Assembly (NCBI GenBank): GCA_949130495.1
Contig: OX422218.1
Span: forward strand, 39,487,651 to 39,551,650
Source of the DNA: Sambucus nigra
Taxonomy: Eukaryota > Streptophyta > Magnoliopsida > Dipsacales > Adoxaceae
Direction of reading: 5' to 3'
Length of the DNA stretch: 64,000 nucleotides
Positions 60,395 to 64,000 of this stretch are shown in pieces (position 1 is the first letter of the stretch; each line of letters begins with the position of its first letter). The notes under the pieces were generated by a model that worked only from the letters and a program-made list of their open reading frames with translations, was not told the DNA's origin and ran no database searches. The position numbers were made by a program, and so were the translations under genes.

Positions 60395-62523
60395 TTTTTT
60401 TTTCAACAAGAATAAATTTATTTCTAAACAATTAGGAGAAAAAGCCTATCCTAAGTGTCTCTTACAAGCTCTAAGGAATAAAGAAGAATGAAAAAAGAGC
60501 TTGCACACTACGAAAATTTACAAACTCGAACCATCCAGTAGACAAAGCATTTTTGTCCTATGATTTCTTGAGTGCGTTCGCGTGCTGACGACTTTCCAAT
60601 TGTCATTTTTCATAGTAGAATTTACATCATTCGAGATGGGTTAGGATTCCACTACAGATGCTTCTTGTTTGGGGAAATCCACGAATAAATCAATGCCGCG
60701 TTCATCGTGAATTTGAACACTAATTTGCTTAACTTCAGACAACTCGTCACTTGTTTTAATATTCTCTAAAGGATTCATATCTTCATCACTTTTGGACTCT
60801 TCATTAGATGATAAAGTCTCAAATAAATCATTGTACAACACAAGTTTATCTCCTATTAATATGACTGAATCACATTGGATTAACTGTTGAATATAGTTTT
60901 TTTCTTGTTTGGATTGCCAACAGAAGATCGGTGAAGATGAGATATGGTAGCAGTTTGAGAAGGCTGACTTGAGATGTTCACTACATATGGTTCTTTAATT
61001 ATCATCTCCACAACATTGCTTGACACAACATGATTGCTTTCTTCCATTTTTTTTAAATGATACTATTTCCCATCGTTTAGTTGACTGTTCGAGGGTATAT
61101 TCGAAGATTATCTTTATTTTTTGGGTCAACAGAGGAATTGGAATAACCATACTTTGAATTATCCTTTTCATTTTTCTTCCTTACGTTAATTTTTTGGGTC
61201 AACAAACATGGCCGATTCATGTTTGTTGGATACCCACTCTTTTTGGCCAAATCTACAGAGCAATCACTTTTACCCCCTTGGGGAATAACATGGGGAATCT
61301 TGTCATGCGCTGATTCTACAGCTAACAAATTCTGTATAGATTCCATATTTATAGCCGATGTAATCATTTTTCCAAAGGAGTGAATAACATTTTGAATAGG
61401 AACAGAAAAGCCGGACTCTTCTTCCAAAAAATCAGTGATATTGCCAATAGCGTTTTGAGTAAGAACTCCGGCCACCTCTTTGGATTTTCCGGCTTCAACT
61501 ATAAAACTATTAAGCTAGTCCCGACGTGTGTTATTTTTCTTGTTGTCGAAATAATCGTCCTGATATGGTACTTGTTCCATATCTTCCTTACCACATAATT
61601 CAACCACTTTGTCTTTGTTACAGATTGGATCTGCAGCAATGTTGGATGTATTATCTCCAGCATCACTATTGTCTTCAAGAAAATGAGTGTCTATCTTTTC
61701 TATTTGATCCTCTTTCAACAGACTGATATTAAAGTTTGGAATGGATTTTTCATCAAACTACAAAATTTCTTTAGAGGTCTCACATTGTGTGGTTGAAGAA
61801 ATATGCAAGATACTTCATCGTGACCTTTTTTAAAGTAGTTCTTGCAAACTCTTGGCATGTTTTCAAACATTACTTCCAGCCAGAAACCTTTGTCACGACA
61901 ACCGATCCAAATTCTCTTTGAACTCTTCTTTGTAAGATCTTCCTCAACACACACACGAGCAACTCTTGGTCTATTAATCTCCACAGTGGAAGCATCAAGT
62001 TTTAGAGGTTTTCCAATCAGTTGTGCAATGGAATACATAGATATTTTGAGAAAAAATGAATGGGTAAATGAGGAAAAGACACCCATATGGGAGTTAGGCT
62101 ACTCTCAATCTCTGGACTAAAATAAGGTGTCCATTTGAATATCCTCATTGGAAATCTTCCAATATGCCAAGAGTCCTTCATCCACATCCTTGTAAAATCT
62201 TCTCCAGACTTTAACCTGATTAAAACATGCTTGTGATACAATAAACCTACATTAAAAGAAGTTTTGAGAGATAAAGTTTAAAAACTTGAGTTATAACATC
62301 CATAGAAGGTCTTCCATGAGAGAACTTCCCAATCAAAGCTTATTGAAAAGGTTTAGCAAGGGTTTTAATATCATCATCAGCAAACATAACAACAGGTTAA
62401 CCTTTGTAACTTGTTGGTTTCTTGAGGACAATATCATGGTTACAAGAGGAAGAAGCTACTACAGAAGAAAAGTAACGATTCCAGACATTTTTTGTATCTC
62501 GAGGCTTAGAATCAACATTTGTT
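60395..62523 (-). mobile_element. LINE derivative with ORF1 but no ORF2
   Basis: On the minus strand it ends in a 9-base poly(A) (60395-60403) preceded by a LINE-like 3' region (CTTGTAAGAG, then GGCTTTTTCTCC). It is flanked by an imperfect target duplication, caagaaac (60387-60394) and ttatgaaac (62522-62530); the R copies without it read catgaaac. Between these there is only one DUF4283 ORF1 and its tail; no endonuclease or RT is present. A truncated relative occupies the same site at 19799-20460. Confidence 0.7.
60641..62480 (-). pseudogene. DUF4283/zinc-knuckle ORF1 of the LINE derivative
   Basis: The order from the right is MFADDDIKTLAKPFQ with a stop, ALIGKFSHGRPSMDV, then HVLIRLKSGEDFTRMWMKDS, GRFPMRIFKWTP, LTPIWVSFPHLPI, IAQLIGKPLKL, RVARVCVEEDL and IWIGCRDKGFW. 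A knuckle at 61859-61803 reads CKNYFKKGHDEVSC, with Tyr where the second Cys is expected (TAC for TGC). An acidic, low-complexity tail follows in several frames (61715-60641). At least four stops or shifts are present. ORF1 proteins of this type are thought to bind LINE RNA. Confidence 0.75.
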
Positions 62524-64000
62524 ATGAAACCAATAATAAAAATACATGAAATCCATGGTCGTCATAAAAGTTTCAAATGCATAAATACGCATGTAAAACC
62601 TCTAAAACTCGAAGAATGTGGGAATGTAAAGCATGTTGAAAAGTCGACTAACCAACGTGCAACATCATTTACATCGAGTGGCAAAAATTTCTTTGGAGGT
62701 GTGTGTCAGTTGGACAATGTGCAACATTTCAGTGTCGATTGGCCGACTTGACTTTGTACATTTGGTCGGCGGACCGACGTGCAGCATCGTTTGGGATACT
62801 GTGACTTTATAATCTAAATATAATATACATATATGATATCAAATAATTTATTAGACAAAATTCATATTGTTTTAAAAATGAAGTTCACACCTATTTCAAT
62901 ATATGCAGTACAAGTGTAACAATGTACAAGGACTGCATTTTTGTTCCGCAAACGCCCCAATTTGCATTTTACATTTTATGGGAAGAAAAATAAATCTATC
63001 AAAATATGGTACTAAATAGTTTTATCACAAAAATTAAAATAATTACTCAAGTAAAAAACCGATGTTGGAAAAATTGAATCTAGGGTCTGAAAATACCATG
63101 TACAAATCAATGTATAGAATAAGCATCATGATGAAACCACATTCTGCAGCATTAAAAAAATTGAAATAAAATAGAGAAAACACGCAATGTTACATAAACC
63201 CAATTTTAATATAGCAAAAAAAACTATCAGATTCCCAATTCCCTCATGTGTTCGTTTTTCAGACATAAAAAAATTTGAGCTACATTCTTAGGTTAATATT
63301 TGGAAAAATGACATTGTTTTTGTCAACTACATAAAATTTTCCTTTTATGCTCAATATAAGTTTCATTTTACCATATATTTTTCATTATGTACAACGAAAA
63401 ATATATATTATTCAACACAAGAGAACCAACTAAAGACATCACAACAATTTCTTATCCTATGAAATGAACTGTAATATTATGATACAATGCCATTAAGAAA
63501 TTTGTACAAATTATATGTAAAAAAACATCAATCATTATTTATTTACTGTTTGAGTTTCAAATTGAAAATCAATTATAAGCTTTGAAGAGACTCGCAAACC
63601 TCGACAAAATTGATGATATTGGAATCTCTGTTTGTAACCTCTGGACGAACATAAAGTTCAGAAAACCTTAAAAATTTAAAAGATATAATCAATAATTAAA
63701 TAAATACAAATAAAAACACACAAGTATATTACCTATAGAGACCAACAATGCTTTTCAAAATCGAATACCTAAATTTGTATTTCTAAATCTGTAAGAAACA
63801 AAAACCGATTGCCCAAATCGTTTCTAAATTGATTTTGGGAGAAACCGATCAAATCCGTTTAATGATTGACTACTATAAGTGTAATGGATTTATGAGTGAA
63901 GGATCCCAACATAGAACACCTCACTTCCTCAACCACTTCTATCCACCAACTTAAGTTATCTACATAACAAAAGATGAACAAGTCTAATCCTTAGGAGACG

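Larger units (their letters stand above)
60226..64000. repeat. R tail, copy 5 (interrupted by a LINE derivative)
   Basis: 60226-60394 matches 7405-7570 and 62525-63540 matches 7567-8560. 63541-64000 continues into the distal tail also seen at 55809-57065. Unlike copies 1-3 there is no LTR scrap at the position equivalent to 8566, so this copy shows the uninterrupted tail. It runs off the window. Confidence 0.75.

Overview
The window looks like repeat-dominated, AT-rich plant nuclear DNA, probably eudicot. The evidence is plant L1-type LINE fragments (DUF4283/zinc-knuckle ORF1, APE-type endonuclease), a Copia-derived LTR element with a tRNA-Met-type primer site, CACTA transposon ends, TG...CA solo LTRs with 5-bp target duplications, and a decayed copy of the eukaryotic EMC2 gene. 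I found no intact host gene, RNA gene or CRISPR array. Nearly every open frame is a broken transposon gene, a captured fragment or a chance frame in a repeat.

Layout. 1-2490 is flanking repeat DNA (Q1). A composite repeat R (about 2490-8565) has a minus-strand DUF4283 pseudogene placed head-to-head with a plus-strand LINE ORF1 plus endonuclease fragment, then a non-coding tail. It runs into a Copia-like element (A1, 8566-11193) carrying a solo LTR, then an array of 1.2-kb repeats (11194-13608), a complete small Copia-like element with 5-bp target duplication (B1, 13609-15598), a second array (15599-18033) and a partial R (18057-18792). The same order recurs about 24.8 kb downstream: R2 27646-33339, A2 33340-43628, array, B2 46044-48035, array, R3 from 51689. 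In the second block a 7.08-kb CACTA transposon (35745-42828, GTT duplication) sits inside A2, and R2's left part is interrupted by another 1.2-kb array (25277-27645).

Between the blocks lie a 5'-truncated LINE end, a truncated DUF4283 LINE, a dimeric satellite of about 168 bp (21084-22610), a 213-bp tandem repeat and a CACTA-like terminus. The right end (55.6-64 kb) holds R-tail copies, a foldback element, a second Q copy and a LINE derivative with ORF1 and a poly(A) end but no ORF2 (60395-62523).

The most interesting signals are two captured host-gene fragments: a TruA-type pseudouridine synthase C-terminal segment in all four Copia-like elements, and an intronless EMC2 C-terminal segment in the CACTA element. 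Others are the 1.2-kb repeat family with an internal terminal-inverted-repeat core, and the strictly alternating dimeric satellite. I see no evidence for a new functional system. The window reads as a record of nested insertion, transduplication and segmental duplication.
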